Source: Hygrocybe punicea
Taxonomy: Eukaryota > Basidiomycota > Agaricomycetes > Agaricales > Hygrophoraceae
NCBI GenBank assembly: GCA_963556145.1
Contig: OY744466.1
Coordinates: forward strand, 2,852,001 to 2,916,000
Length of the DNA stretch: 64,000 bases
Direction of reading: 5' to 3'
Both the position numbers and the translations under genes were made by a program. The notes under the pieces are model-generated. The model was not told the origin of the DNA. It did no database searches and worked only from the letters and a program-made list of their open reading frames with translations. This document shows positions 42,720-54,887 of the stretch, in pieces; the stretch's first letter is position 1, and every line of letters starts with the position of its first letter.

Positions 42720-43096
42720 CCTTATATTTAATTATTAAATAGAAATTAAATATTATATAGTCAATTTCCAAATTTATCTGTGAAATCTAAATGCTATGCT
42801 TGTGACACATCATCTGCTAGTGTATATATAACATGCTATTCTACTGCGTTGTGTTTCTACTGCTCCTGCTGTTCCCCATTCCCTCTGGACCTCATGTCTG
42901 TTTTACAGTTCCTTCCTTGTTGTCAGTGACACATTCTGACCATTCATTTAACTTGTGTTGCATGACAGGCCGATGCCAATGCCAATGCATCATTGCATAT
43001 GTAATTTCTTCACAAAGACAGGTTGGTTTATCTGACCATTGATTAAAGTACCAGAGATCTCTGGTGGCCTTGCTTACATGGTACACAGCTCGGTGT
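42720..43096 (-). pseudogene. Possible downstream part of the retroelement gene split by F
   Basis: The minus strand reads HRAVYHVSKATRDLWYFNQW and CLCEEITYAMMHWHWHRP. If F (43097-50523) is removed, this frame joins the protease-like frame at 50524-50839 without a stop (RIPPYRR/HRAVYH). The family of this part is not recognised. Confidence 0.35.
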
Positions 43097-43429
43097 TACG
43101 AGTTCTTCCATTTATGGAAGACTCGTTCTTATGAGTCCAGGATATATGGCAGTTCGTCAGTAATTAATTAATTGATTAATTAATTGATTAATTAATGTTT
43201 GAAATCAACCATAAAGCCAAATTCTGCATTTCTGACCCTGTCTTTTTGAAAAAATTCACGAATAAACTAGATTTTTCGAATTTTGTCCTCAAATATTGTC
43301 AGGAATATAGAATTATCTTGAGGTCATAAGCACTCAAAAACCGCTCCAATGGATGAGAAAAAGAATTTGTATGACGCGGAATTTCACCAAAAAGGGCAGG
43401 TGTCACGCTGAGTAACAGGTGAGTTGTCC

Positions 43430-44290
43430 CCCCCCTCCTCGAATTTTTTTGGTTCACCTTCGGTCAGATACCACTGACTTAGGTAGGGGCAGGCTCCCAA
43501 CAATTCCGGCACCCCGTTTCTGACCAAAATGACAAGTCTGGGCGAGGAGAACGGCCACACACGGAATCGGTAAGTCGCCCCCCCTTGATATTTTGTTGTT
43601 CACCTCCACCGGAATACAGCCCGTCTTGCCCCGTTTTCCACCACCCCCGGCCAGTCTACACCCCCCGCACCTCGTTTCTGTTGAGAACGAGCAACCGGGG
43701 GGTCTCAAGACCACGCGTTCCGGCGGTCTGCCCAACCACCACCACCACCCCGTTTTCACTCACCAGGACACCCCGTCCCGCCCCGTTTTCGACCATCCCT
43801 GGCCAGTCTACACCCCCCGCACTCCGTTTCCATAGAAAACGAGCGCCCGGGGGGTCTCAGGACCTCGCATTCCCGTCATCTGCCCAAAGCCTCACCCCCC
43901 TCTTTTCCGCCTCCAGGACACAGTCTCCCCTGCTGTTTTTGACCACCCCCAGCCAGTGTACTCACCTTGCCTCGTTGCTGCAGAATATGAGAGGACGGGG
44001 GTTCGTAATCCCTCATGTTTCCGGCTTTTGCCTAACCAGCCCTCCCCCCACTTTTTTGGACCAGGATGAGCTCCTGCCCTGTTTTCAACCACCCCCGGCT
44101 GGTACATCCCCCCCACGACTCGTTTCCATAGAATACGAGTGGACAGGGAGTCCGAATCCCTCGCGTGTCCGACTTCTGCCTCACCAGCGCCCCCCCCCAC
44201 CTTTTTGACCACCAGGATGACCTCTTCCACCCCGTTTTCGACCACCCTCTGGCCAGTACACACCCCCAGTCCCTTGTGTTCATGCCTCGT
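43430..44290 (+). repeat. GC-rich ~150-bp repeat units in F
   Basis: About five units with ccccgttttc.accacccccggccagt, ccgcac..cgtttc and a gggggtctc block. They are colinear with B1 (14110-14760, inverse). Two units contain a GTGAGT or GTAAGT after GG..., followed by C-runs and a ...CAG, resembling intron borders. Confidence 0.65.
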
Positions 44291-45345
44291 GCACCGCCGC
44301 CAACTTTGTCACAACCAGAGTATTGACATGTAGTTTCTTTAGTTTCTTTTAGTTGTCCTCGTTGCGTAGCAAAGAAGGGTGGCTGTCTGGGCCATAGAAG
44401 GTGTGATTGTGCAGTCTGTGCATGATGCCCTTCCACCCTTCTGAAATCAATGGAGGGGGATGGCTGTCTGGGCCATGGAGGGTGTGGTTGTGCAGTCTGT
44501 GCACGGCCCTCCTTCAGTCTCCAATATGAGTCACCAGAGGGGGCAATCTGTGCCATGGGAGTTGTAATTGTGCAGTCTGTGCACTATTCACTTCCACCCT
44601 CTGGATGTGTGCTTTTGAGGATGGTCTCACTGGACCCTTCGATGACTCGAGACCGGGACTTCGTCGGACCTCCCTTGAGACTTGTCCAGAAGGACACACA
44701 GTAAAATCAAATAAGGGTGGTCTCTCTGGACCCTTTGAGGATGTGACACTACGATGTTGTCGGATGTCTCTTGAGACTTGCTGTATTTGTGTAAATAATC
44801 TTTTTTATTGTTAAATCAGGACATGCATATATACAACAGATGAGATGGTGTGTGTACTAGCCAGGTGTTGTCAATAGGTGCATGGGAGGAGCATCTGTGT
44901 GATGTTTAAACAGCTAAGAACAAACCATAAAATAAGTCGACATGTCAAACAATGATTAGTAATATTTTCCCACGGCTCACAAAGATTGAAAAACTTTTTT
45001 TCTCAACTTCAACTACATCCCAATGACTTTCAAACACCTCATCCTACTGCTGCTTCTGTCACTCACCATTTTATCACACCTGAACAGCCCAAAGGTCCAA
45101 TTTGTCTTCACATTCAACATATTTAAATTGCTAAATTGATTTATATTAGTGGTCATCCACTGATGCTCACATCAATGGCAAACCCAGTAACAATATTTAT
45201 GGAGTTAGCCAATTGCTTTGGGAGGGCTGCGGTCAGTAAATCCAACTACCTCTATATCTACTGAATCTACTGAATCACCGGGTCCAGCAGATTGGTTTAG
45301 TATTACTTGTTGGGCATATTCAACCAGAATCTGCCCGCCCAATTT

Positions 45346-45456
45346 GTTGGGTTTATTGTCCTCTCTGCCCAGACAGTTGGGTGTATTGTCCTCTCTGCCC
45401 AGACAGTTGGGTGTATTATTCTCTCTGCTCAGACAGTTGGGTGTATTGTTTTCTCT
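45346..45456 (+). repeat. 30-bp minisatellite, about 4 units
   Basis: The unit ctctctgcccagacagttgg plus gtgtattgtc, repeated with few changes, lies just upstream of the F gene. Confidence 0.8.
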
Positions 45457-45650
45457 GTCTGGTCAATACAAGGCCATAATATGTTTATTGTTTTACCAGT
45501 CAATGTATTCTACATCAACTATACTATTCTTGCAGTACAATAAATGTTTCTATGCCACCTTATGTGTTGGTATAGGTATCTTATCCTGGCATGTTGGTAC
45601 TTTGATATTATGGCTGAGCCAAGTAGTGAAGTTATTTAATTCCTATAATA

Positions 45651-48600
45651 TGGCTATATCATCTCGAAATATTGATAAAAACAATAATATATCCGGGACA
45701 TATGTAGGTGGTGGCAAAAAAGCTGTTTTTACCATGTCTGAACTTGGATTAAAGTCATTTCCACTTGGTCAAGACAAAGAAGGAAGCTATACATTTAAAT
45801 CATACATCTCTAAGCAGAACCTGACTCTTCAGGATTTTTCCAATGGTCCTCTTATATCATTAGACATTTCACTAGCAACCTTAGTCAGCAAATTAACCAT
45901 TGCAAATCTCAAATCAATTGCTGCATGTCATTCCATCTATTTGACAGCAAACATGAAGCATGCAGATATTCAAACTGAAATTGTAAACCACAAGTGCATC
46001 GACTGTTCTTCTTATGTTTCAGTATTTGAGTTTACAGATGAGCTAGAGATAGCAGGTAAAAAGAATACAGCTAATATTGAAGCTGTAAAACGATCACATA
46101 ATAAAACATTAACAAATATCACCAGCAAAATATTTGTGCTGTTCAGAAATACAATAAAAAAAACATTGAGAAGCAACAGCAACAACATATTGCAGCTGTT
46201 CAAAGATATAACTCGGAACATCCAAAGAAGCATTAGCAACAAAATATTGCAGCTGTTCAAAGATATAACTTGGGACATCCCAAGAAGCATCAGCAACAAA
46301 ATAATGCAGCTGTTCAAAAATATAAATTGGAACATCCTGAGAAACATCAGCAACAAAATATTGTAGCTGTGAACAGATATAAGTCAGAACATCCAAATGA
46401 ATACCAACAACAGAATCTTGCAGCAGTTCAAAAATATCAGTTAGATCATCCAGAAAAGCATCAGCAAAAAAACCTAGCAGCTGTTCAAAGATCTTTTTCT
46501 AAAGATTCAGAAAAATATAAACATTTTAATCATAAAGCAGTTCAAAATTTTCGTGGTAACAATTCTGACAGATGCAAACAGCAAAATCAAATTGCAGCCC
46601 AGTCATACAGAGACAAAGTAGAATTTCCTCCTTTACCTCCATCTCAATCCTTACAACACACTATTGTATCAAATTGTTGTAGAGAAAGCAGCCCTAACAG
46701 ATTTACAGAAGCAGGTTGTGCAGTTTGTGGACAATTAACAGCCATTCAGGAATTAACAAGACTTTCTTCACGTGAATTGGATTTGAATTTGTTAATACAA
46801 GCTTCAGCTACTCAACAAGAAAGATTTTCAGATGATGATCCAGTGCAAATGCATTGATAAGCCCATTTTGATTGATAATTTATATAATATATGCAAATCA
46901 TGTCACAAGTCATTGACAAAAGGAAAACAACCTCTTCATGCACTTGCAAATGGTCTGTGGATTGGTGATGTGCCAGCAGCTTTACAAAATCTATCATATG
47001 CTGAACAGTTGATGATTGCAAGGGTTAGACACAATAGATGCATTGTAAGCCTGAAATCATACAGCCTGGTGGTAAATGGAAAACAGCTGTTCAAGATAAA
47101 AGACAAGAAATCATTGCTGATAGAAATACACGTGTTGCTAATGCTGAACACACCAGAAAAACTCATGCATCTGAAAATGACGTTAAAGTTGTTGACCAAT
47201 CATATTTAAAACATGATTCCCAAGCAAAGATGCAAGTTGTTCAGGAATTAATAGATGGCACAGTTACTTTTTTCAAATTAAATACTGAACAACAAAGAGC
47301 ATTTAGAATTGTTGCTAATCACACTGCGACTTTAAATTCAGATCAGCTAAAAATGTATCTAGGTGGCATGGGTGGAACTGGCAAAAGTCAAGTAATCAAA
47401 GCACTCAAGCATTTGTTTGAACATAGACATGAATTACATCGTCTTGTTATACTGGGTCCAACTGGAACATCTGCAGCATTACTGGGTGGCTCAACTTACC
47501 ACTCATTCCTAGGTATTCGCATGAATAATGATACTGGTAATCAAAGTGTAACAATTGCTCAAGTGAGAGCAAGGCTAGAGGGAATTGATTATATTTTCAT
47601 AGATGAAGTATCTATGTTGGCATGCCATGAATTATACAAAATCAGCTCACAGCTTGCCAAAGCTCTTAATGTATTTGATGTGTCATTTGGAGGCATTAAT
47701 ATTATTTTTGCAGGAGATTTTGCACAACTGCCACCTGTTGGAGGTGCATCTTTGTATAGTGGTTCAGTAGGAACACAAATAGATTCTGGCCTGAAGCCAC
47801 ATTATCAAGAAGCAGCTATTGGCAAAGCACTCTGGCATCAGATCACAACAGTTGTCATTTTGAGAGAAAATATGCGTCAAAAGACACAAACACCTGATGA
47901 TGCATCATTGTGAACAGCTTTAGTGAACATGCGATATGGTGCATGCACCCCTGAAGACATCAGATTTCTGAGAAAGAGAATTGCTGGCAAATGCTCAGAT
48001 CAGCCAAATGTTGCTGCAAAAAATTTCAGACATGTTGCTATCATCTGTGGGGTGCACTCTCAAAAAGACAGAATCAACCAGCTTGGATGTGAGCGTTTTG
48101 CAGAGGATACAAATCAAAAGTTGACCCACTTCTACTCTATGGACAAATGGGGCAAAGAAAGTGATCCAGCTAATAAAACCAAATGGGGGAAATCCAAAGT
48201 GGCATCAAAGACAATTCACAAATCAAATCAGATTAATTTTGATGAACAACTTGAGATTTGGAAACTCAACCATGGAGCAACTGAACACTTTCCTGGAAAG
48301 CTCCCATTGTGTCTTGGCATGCCAGTGATGATCCGAAACAATGATGCAACTGAATTATGCATCACCAAAGGCCAGGAAGGCATTGTTGTTGGCTGGCAAT
48401 CAATCAAAGGCCCTCATGATAAACGTGTTCTCGACACACTCTTTGTGAAATTGGATAATCCACCTCAATTGGTTCAAATACCTGGTCTACCAGATAATGT
48501 TGTTCCTATTGTGAAGAGCACAAAAACAATTCACTGTCTATTTCCAAGTGACCTAAAAGAATCTGTCGAAAGACAACAAGTATGGGTGCTACCCAACTTT

Positions 48601-49991
48601 GCTATGACAGCTCATGCATCTCAGGGAAAAACCCGCCCTTACAATGTTGTACATTTAAACAGCTGTTTTTCACACATGTCCTATTACACAGCTCTGTCTA
48701 GAAGTGCAAGTGCAGCAGGCACCATCATTATCCAAGGTTTTGACCCCAATGTTATTATGAGAGGTTGCAGTGGCTATCTCAGACAAGAATTCAGAGAACA
48801 AGAAATATTAGATGATATCACAAGGCTTAGATATGAAGGACAACTACCTGATCACTTAAATGGGCAACTCCGCAATACCTTGATTCGTCAATATCAATTA
48901 TGGAAAGGCACTGATTATATCCCTGCCAAAGTAGATGCAGCATTAAGATGGTCTGCCAGAGATCCACTACCTATTCTTCCTGTGGTTGTTGACAGTTCAT
49001 GGCAACTCATTGGAAAATCCACTGATGGAAAAGCTAAGCAAAATTCACTTCAACAGGCCAGTCTTGGTTTTGTGGCCGCAAAAGGAAGCTCACCAGTAAA
49101 GCAAAATTTGAAATGTACTTATGATGAACATGATGAGACACAACTTTTGAGTAGGAAAAAGAGAATAATAACTCATGAAGGCAGTAGCACTATTCTTACT
49201 CCTCGTGGCATACATTGGGATGAAAACAACTGGAGTTGTGCATATGATTCACTCTTTGTTATTTTGTACAATATATGGGCAGAACATCCTGCAAGTTGGA
49301 CAACAAGAGTTCAGTCAATTGGAAACATTTATCTGTCAACACTTGTACATGGGTTTAACATGATGGCATCACAATTGAGCTTTGAAAATGTAAGAAATGC
49401 AGTGAGAATGAAACTCCATGCCAAGAATCCAGAACAATTTCCCATGGGTGCTACTGGCATCAGCGTTGCTACACTATGTATGGAAATGCTGAAACCACGA
49501 GATTGTATGGCATCTTCACAGCTCATTTGTTCTCACTGTGATTATGAAGATCCAGAAAAGATGACAATCTTACCTATGTATTGCATGCTGATCCATCTGT
49601 TTCTGGCTCAACATCTGATTGGGTGCAAACCATTGCATATAATGTTAGAAATAAATGTCCACAATGTAATGTTTCAATGATGCGTACCATATACTATACA
49701 AAAACACCTGATTTGCTAGTATTAGAATATCCCAACATAAACATGATTACCAGCCATCAAATAACTGTAAATGTAAATGTAAATTTGCATCTAAAAGGTA
49801 TTGTATATGCTGGAGGATATCACTTTACATCTCGATTCATATCAGAAGATGGAACAATTTGGTATCATGATGGAATGACAATGGGAGCAACATGTAAGCA
49901 AAATGGCCACATTGGTATGATATTGGATGATGATTTTAAAAGATATGAAAATAAAATTCTTGTGCTAGCAGTTTATGCACGAAACCAGTAA
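45651..49991 (+). pseudogene. F Helitron protein: N-terminus and helicase/protease, Rep deleted
   Basis: From MAISSRNIDKNN the frame shows YVGGGKKAVFTMSELGLK, a SAP-like LTIANLKSIAACHS and HKCIDCSSYV. A frameshift near 46100 moves the 19-aa repeats (HPKKHQQQNNAAVQKYKLE type, about eight) to another frame. SGCAVCGQL-like (AGCAVCGQL) follows, and another shift occurs near 46850. ICKSCHKSL and RVRHNRCIV come next. At about 47046 the sequence jumps straight to the pre-helicase linker (PGGKWKTAVQDKRQE), removing the rest of DUF6570 and the whole HUH Rep. The helicase has GGMGGTGKSQVIKAL, IFIDEVSML and AGDFAQLPPVGG. A TGA at 47911-47913 interrupts it at ASL/TALVNMRYG. The C-terminal USP-like domain (NNWSCAYDSLFVILYNIW; YHFTSRF; WYHDGM) has one more 1-nt shift near 49560. 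It is not functional as it stands. Confidence 0.8.
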
Positions 49992-50523
49992 TTTAATATC
50001 ATTGAGGACTATTGGGTGAGAAAGTGGGACATTCAAAATTTTCACCAGCTGAAATTGATATTGGACATCAAAATTAGAGGAAATCTTCAGGGTGGGAAAG
50101 TGGGCCATTAAATATTCCTAAGAAATGTTATAAATAGATTACATGATGTCAAACCCTTAATTTCTTATTATTACTTATTGCCCAAGCACTGGTAAGTAAT
50201 GGTAACAGTGGTGGTGGTAAATGCCAGGATAAACTGTTGTATAACTGACATTCAGTCCACTACAATGTTGGTTGACTATTGATATACAAGTATAGCAGGA
50301 ACAAGTGTAAATAAGATTGTCCAAGGGATTTGTAGTCTCTTGATCAAAGGCCCCAACTGCAGACAAATAGTACATTGTCATTAACGGAACAGATCATCCT
50401 TGTTATAAATTAAGCAAACAAATTATTGCAGATTATGTAGAATAAATAATGTACATTAAATGATTGAATAGAACCCAGAAGAACTCGTTCATGCCACGCT
50501 TGCGATGGCCCACTTCCCCAAGT

Positions 50524-50839
50524 CTTCTGTAGGGGGGGATGCGGTCTGCTGATACCATGATCTCACACTTAGCTCCATGGTCTGAGGGATCTTTAAATAC
50601 TAGATATGTGCCTTCAGGCCTTTCATCAATTGTGACAAAATTGCGTCTTTGCCAGGGTCTTCCAAGAAGTAGATCAAAAGGAACTGACTCTCCTATGAAT
50701 AAATCTGCATAGGTCAAGACACCTCCACAAGTTAGAGGAACATTAGGTACCAGACTATTAAGGGTTCCTACACCTCCATTGGCATCATTCATGGTCAGAC
50801 TTCTGGCGAGGTCAACAGGTCTGCGGATACTGGCTTTCC
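50524..50839 (-). pseudogene. Retrotransposon aspartic-protease-like fragment
   Basis: The minus frame reads IRRPVDLARSLTMNDANGGV, TCGGVLTYADLFIGESVPFD, then LLLGRPWQRRNFVTIDERPE and GTYLVFKDP. The pattern VPFDLLLGRPW with a preceding target/flap-like region resembles the protease part of mushroom Gypsy-type elements. I do not see the D-T/S-G catalytic triplet in the surviving piece. It is bounded by two Helitron 3' ends facing each other: F on the left and A3 on the right. Confidence 0.55.
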
Positions 50840-51261
50840 ACTTGTTTAGTGGGCCAGTGCTGCGCATGGCATGAACGAGTTCTTTTTTCCCCCCCCTCAA
50901 TTCTTTGCTAATTTAAGAAAATGGCATAGAGCATGTTACATATGGCATAAGATACATAGCATGTGTTGCATATTGCATATTGATCTAATAAGCCCACCTC
51001 CCACCTCTGCAACATATACATTAACATAAAAGAAATCTACATAAAGTGCCTTGAGTCTTCATCAACCTCCTCTCTACCTGCCATCTCCCCTGTGTTGCAC
51101 CATCATGCAACAATCTCAGCCATGAAGCAATTGCTCAGGGAGCAACAGGTCAACTGCCAAACACAACTGCCCCCCAAACAGTGTGCTGACAATTAACTCA
51201 CATTTGCTCAACCCTACTTCTCCATGACCTTGAATGCAACATAACAGATTACCACATGAAG
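50840..51261 (-). mobile_element. Family A 3' remnant (A3)
   Basis: The 3' terminus at 50840 and ~420 bp of A-type 3' tail match 29762-30160 and bases 1-240. C2 follows directly at 51262. Either C2 inserted here or both ends now belong to one composite, as at 29762-31491. Confidence 0.75.
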
Positions 51262-51501
51262 ACTTGTTTAGAGGGCCAATGCTTCGCATGGCATGAATGA
51301 GTTCTTCCTAAAGTTCCAATCTTTGCTCTGAGTTGATACACTGCCACCTCATAAATAATATTGAGCAAGACTAAGCCCACCACTCCCACCCAGTATTCTA
51401 GTGCAAAAGTTGTTGTTGTAGACTTGCTCAGTCCAACCTCTTTTTATTTCATATCTCATACAAATTTAGAGAAAAATTTGGCCACCCACCCACATATAAC
51501 T

Positions 51502-52496
51502 TTAAGCATATATTGCAATCACAAGATTCTTGCCTCTGCATTGTCTAACATCAGCATCATATAATTTATCAAGTATACCATCATATGAACAAGTATTTTC
51601 AGTAGTCATACCATCATGAAACCAAACCTTCTTGTCTGCACTTATGATTCTACTGGTGAAATGATATTGGCCATGATAAACAATTCCTTTCAACCTCAAT
51701 AGCTTGATGCCTTTGTCAGTCTCAAACTCAAGTGTATGACTGGTCTCAATGTCCATGAGTGGATATTCCAAAACAAGCACAGGTGGCACTTTATTGTAGA
51801 ATAAATTTTGTTGCATAGCAGATTGACACTTGGACCACCTTCTACGTGTTTGTTGAGACAATGTTTCAATCCAATTCATAGTAGACCCTTGAACTGAAGT
51901 TTCTCCATGTAAAACATAACCAAGTTGATTATCCACTGGTTTTTCAGCAAATTTACATTTCGTACATTGATGCTGAGAAGATGTGACTGCAGTATCTACG
52001 TGTAAAAGCTCCATGGCTAGAGTTGCAACACTAATTCCAACAGGTCCCATGAGATATGTCTCAGGATGCTCATCATGCAAAACAGCCCTTAATTCATTTC
52101 TGAGTTGCACAAATGTCATATTGCCTTTCAATATATCTGAGAAGCCATCAGATAAAGTAGCCAGATAATCATTCATATCATGAAATACTTCAGACCATGC
52201 TGTATGATTTTCCTTCCAGAGATCAAACAATACAACCAGGATAGAATTGTATGCACAACTGTAATTATTTTCATCCCATATCAAACCTGTTGGAGGTGCT
52301 GACATATCTGTTCGTTGTCTCTTAGCTGCTGGCAGTTCACAAGTTTCAATCAAATGCTTCCTCGACAAAAGTGGAACAGATTCTTTTGCAGGGATAAAAG
52401 GAGTTGAAATTGACGTGGTTGCTTGCTTATTTTTGTTCTTCTCAATGATGTGCCATGGACTGACTTCCATAGGAGCAATCACCAGGGGATCACTGT
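51502..52496 (-). pseudogene. C2 protein C-terminus with full USP-like protease domain
   Basis: From SDPLVIAP (as in C1) the frame runs through the linker AAKRQRTDMSAPPTGLIWDE to the Cys box NNYSCAYNSILVVLFDLW. It continues with CTKCKFAEKPVD, the second ribbon half (RRRWSKC, lacking one Cys of the A1 CPDC), the His box YHGQYHFTSR and WFHDGM, and a stop at 51502. The upstream part of the same gene continues at 55872-56128 beyond element E (helicase end GCSRYLRQEFREQELLDD to DAALKWSD). The reading frame joins across E as KWSD/SDPLV, against KWSE/SDPLV in C1. The ribbon change suggests zinc binding is weakened. Confidence 0.75.
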
Positions 52497-53019
52497 TACG
52501 AGTCCCTATAAGGGAATCGTTCTATACGGTGGATTCTCAAACTCAGGGTCAGACTCTAATTTGCCAAGCCGTGGGAACAATTTTGTGAAACTGTGGGAAC
52601 AATTTGGAAGCCCTGGGAATAACTATGAAACCGTGTGACTGGGCGGAGTTGAGTGTGAGAATTTGTTGTCCCAATCGGCAAGAACAATAAGGCAGCTGGA
52701 TCACAGCAGCCAAATTTGGAAATGGGTAGTGTTATATCGTGTTGGTATTGCAATTGCAATTGGTTTCTGACAATGATCACATGCATTCATAATGCAATGC
52801 GCCGTGTATGAATGAACAATATGTCAGTGGTATCTGTCATGTAGCCACATCTACTGTGTGTAATAGAATTGTTGATAATGAAATGAGGTCAAACAGTGTC
52901 CATTGTACACTTGTCACACAGGTCCAAATGTGTGCAGTGAGTGTTTGGTAGGTGTCCCAGCTTTAATCTGGCGCCGTCGTTTGTACAAATATCTGTACAG
53001 TGTTTTGGTGGACATGTTC

Positions 53020-53560
53020 AGTGCATGTAAGTAAACCGGTGTGACCGGATATATGACACCGAACACATCGAACATGTTCAGTGTGTTCTGTGGACATGTT
53101 CGGTGCATGTCAGTAAACTAGTATGACCAGATATACGACAACGAACACATCGAACATGTTCGGTGTGTTCGGTGGACATGTTCGGTGCAGGTCAGTGAAC
53201 TGGTATGACCAGATATACTACACCGAACACATCGAACATGTTCGGTGTGTTTGGTGAAGATGTTCGGTGCATGTCAGTAAACTGGTATGACCAGATATAT
53301 GACACCGAACACATCAAACATGTTCAGTGGACATGTTCGGTGCATGTCAGTACACTGGTATAACCAGATATACTACACTGAACACATCGAACATGTTGAA
53401 CCGGTGTGTTCGGTTGACATGTTCGGTGGATGTTGGTAAGCCAATATGACTAGGTATACTACACCAAACACATCGGGTGTGTTTGTTGGACATGTTTGGT
53501 GGATGTTCATCAACCGGTATGACTAGGTATACTACACCGAACACATCCACCAAACACACC
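53020..53560 (+). repeat. Satellite in E, about 72-86-bp units, 7 copies
   Basis: Units contain a (g)gtatgaccagatatac segment, caccgaacacatcgaacatg and ttcggtg. The 10-bp palindrome GAACATGTTC recurs in most units. Confidence 0.75.
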
Positions 53561-53689
53561 GAAGATGCCGCAGCCTGCATGTGGGGCATTCCCCTTGCAC
53601 AAATAGTCATATGAACAATGTATTCGATGTGTCTGTAGTGTAGCTACATGTACAATGTGTACTAGAATTAATATTAATGCAAGCATTGA

Positions 53690-54450
53690 CTACTTGTCGA
53701 ACAGGTCCAAAGTGTTCGGTATGTTCGGTAAGGTGTTCGGTTGATGTCCCAGCCTTCATCTGTGGCATTTCCCTTGCACAAATCGTTGTACGAACAACGT
53801 ATTTGGTGTATCTGTAGTGTAGCTACCAGTACAATGTGTATTAGAATTAATATTAATGCAAGCATACTTGCAAAGTGTTCGGTATGTTCGGTAAGGTGTT
53901 CGGTTGATGTCCCAGCCTTCATCTGTGGCATTTCCCTTGCACAAATAGTTGTACGAACAACGTATTCGATGTATCTGTAGTGTAGCTACATGTACAATGT
54001 GTATTAGAATTATCATTAATGCAAACATTGACTACTTGTCGAACAGGTCCAAAGTGTTCGGTAAGGTGTTTGGTTGATGTCCCAGCCTTCATCTGTGGCA
54101 TTTCCCTTGCACAAATCGTTGTACAAACAACGTATTTGGTGTATCTGTAGTGTAGCTACATGTACAATGTGTATTAGAATTATCATTAATGCAAACATTG
54201 ACTACTCGTCGTACAGGTCCAAAGTGTTCGGTATGTTCGGTAAAGTGTTTGGTTGATGTCACAGCGCTCTCGATGTATCATCCGGGGCATTCCCCTTGCA
54301 CAAATCATTGCACAAACAATGTATTCAATGTATCTGTTGTGTAGCTACATGTACAATGTGTATTAGAATTATCATTAATGCAAACATTGACTACTCGTCG
54401 TACAGGTCGAAAGTGTTCAGTCAGTGTTCAGTAGATGTCCCAGCCTTTTT
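53690..54450 (+). repeat. Satellite in E, about 167-bp units, 4-5 copies
   Basis: The landmark cagccttcatctgtggcatt lies near 53751, 53919 and 54086, with diverged copies near 54260 and 54430. Each unit contains cccttgcacaaat, tgtagtgtagctac, gcaa(a/g)ca(t), and ggtccaaagtgttcggt. Confidence 0.75.
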
Positions 54451-54513
54451 CTGATGCATTCCCCTTCCACCAACAATTGTACACACATTATATCAGATGT
54501 GTCTGTGTTGCAG

Positions 54514-54887
54514 TCACTGGATGCAAGCCATAATATTTCTAATAAAAATATCTTGAAATTGCCTGGAAATTAATCCATATTATTTTAACATGTCATTTGC
54601 AGAGAACATTTACATATCTAGTGCATATTTTTTGTACATTTCTGAGACAGGTATCATAAAGATATGATAAACATTATAAGAAAACCAAGATGTTTAAAGA
54701 CTATGAAATTGTATTTCTTTTAAGATAGCACTCAAGATACTTTTATGATAACTTCCTTTAAAACGAACTGACATTATTTAGAAGGTTTTAAATTTTTTCT
54801 CACAATGTTGTATTAAAGTAACATGGATTAATTTCCAGATAACTTCAAGATATTTTGAGTTGAAATACTATGGCTTGCATCCAGTGA
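54514..54887. mobile_element. 374-bp MITE-like inverted repeat inside E
   Basis: The ends TCACTGGATGCAAGCCATA and TATGGCTTGCATCCAGTGA are exact inverses. Similarity continues inward with gaps for ~65 bp (aaatatcttgaa, ctggaaattaatccat). The middle is AT-rich and non-coding. No clear target duplication is visible. Confidence 0.65.

Larger units (their letters stand above)
43097..50523 (+). mobile_element. Helitron family F (5' end type B), 7,427 bp, Rep-deleted
   Basis: The 5' end at 43097 has the B hairpin and an ATTA tract. The 3' end at 50523 reads AAGAACTCGTTCATGCCACG, then CTTGCGATGGCCCACTTCCCCAAGT in overlapping parts. The 3' hairpin arm pair CGC/GCG replaces TGC/GCA of family A. Left flank ..CGGTGT and right flank CTTCTG join in frame in the interrupted retroelement gene, supporting these limits. 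44800-45200 and 49992-50480 are non-coding AT-rich spacers in which I see nothing else. Confidence 0.75.

Noticed and set aside
50840..51262. A second proven bypass composite at C2
   Set aside because: Two 3' ends lie in tandem, but the matching 5' end and host empty site are not in view, so simple nesting explains it equally well.
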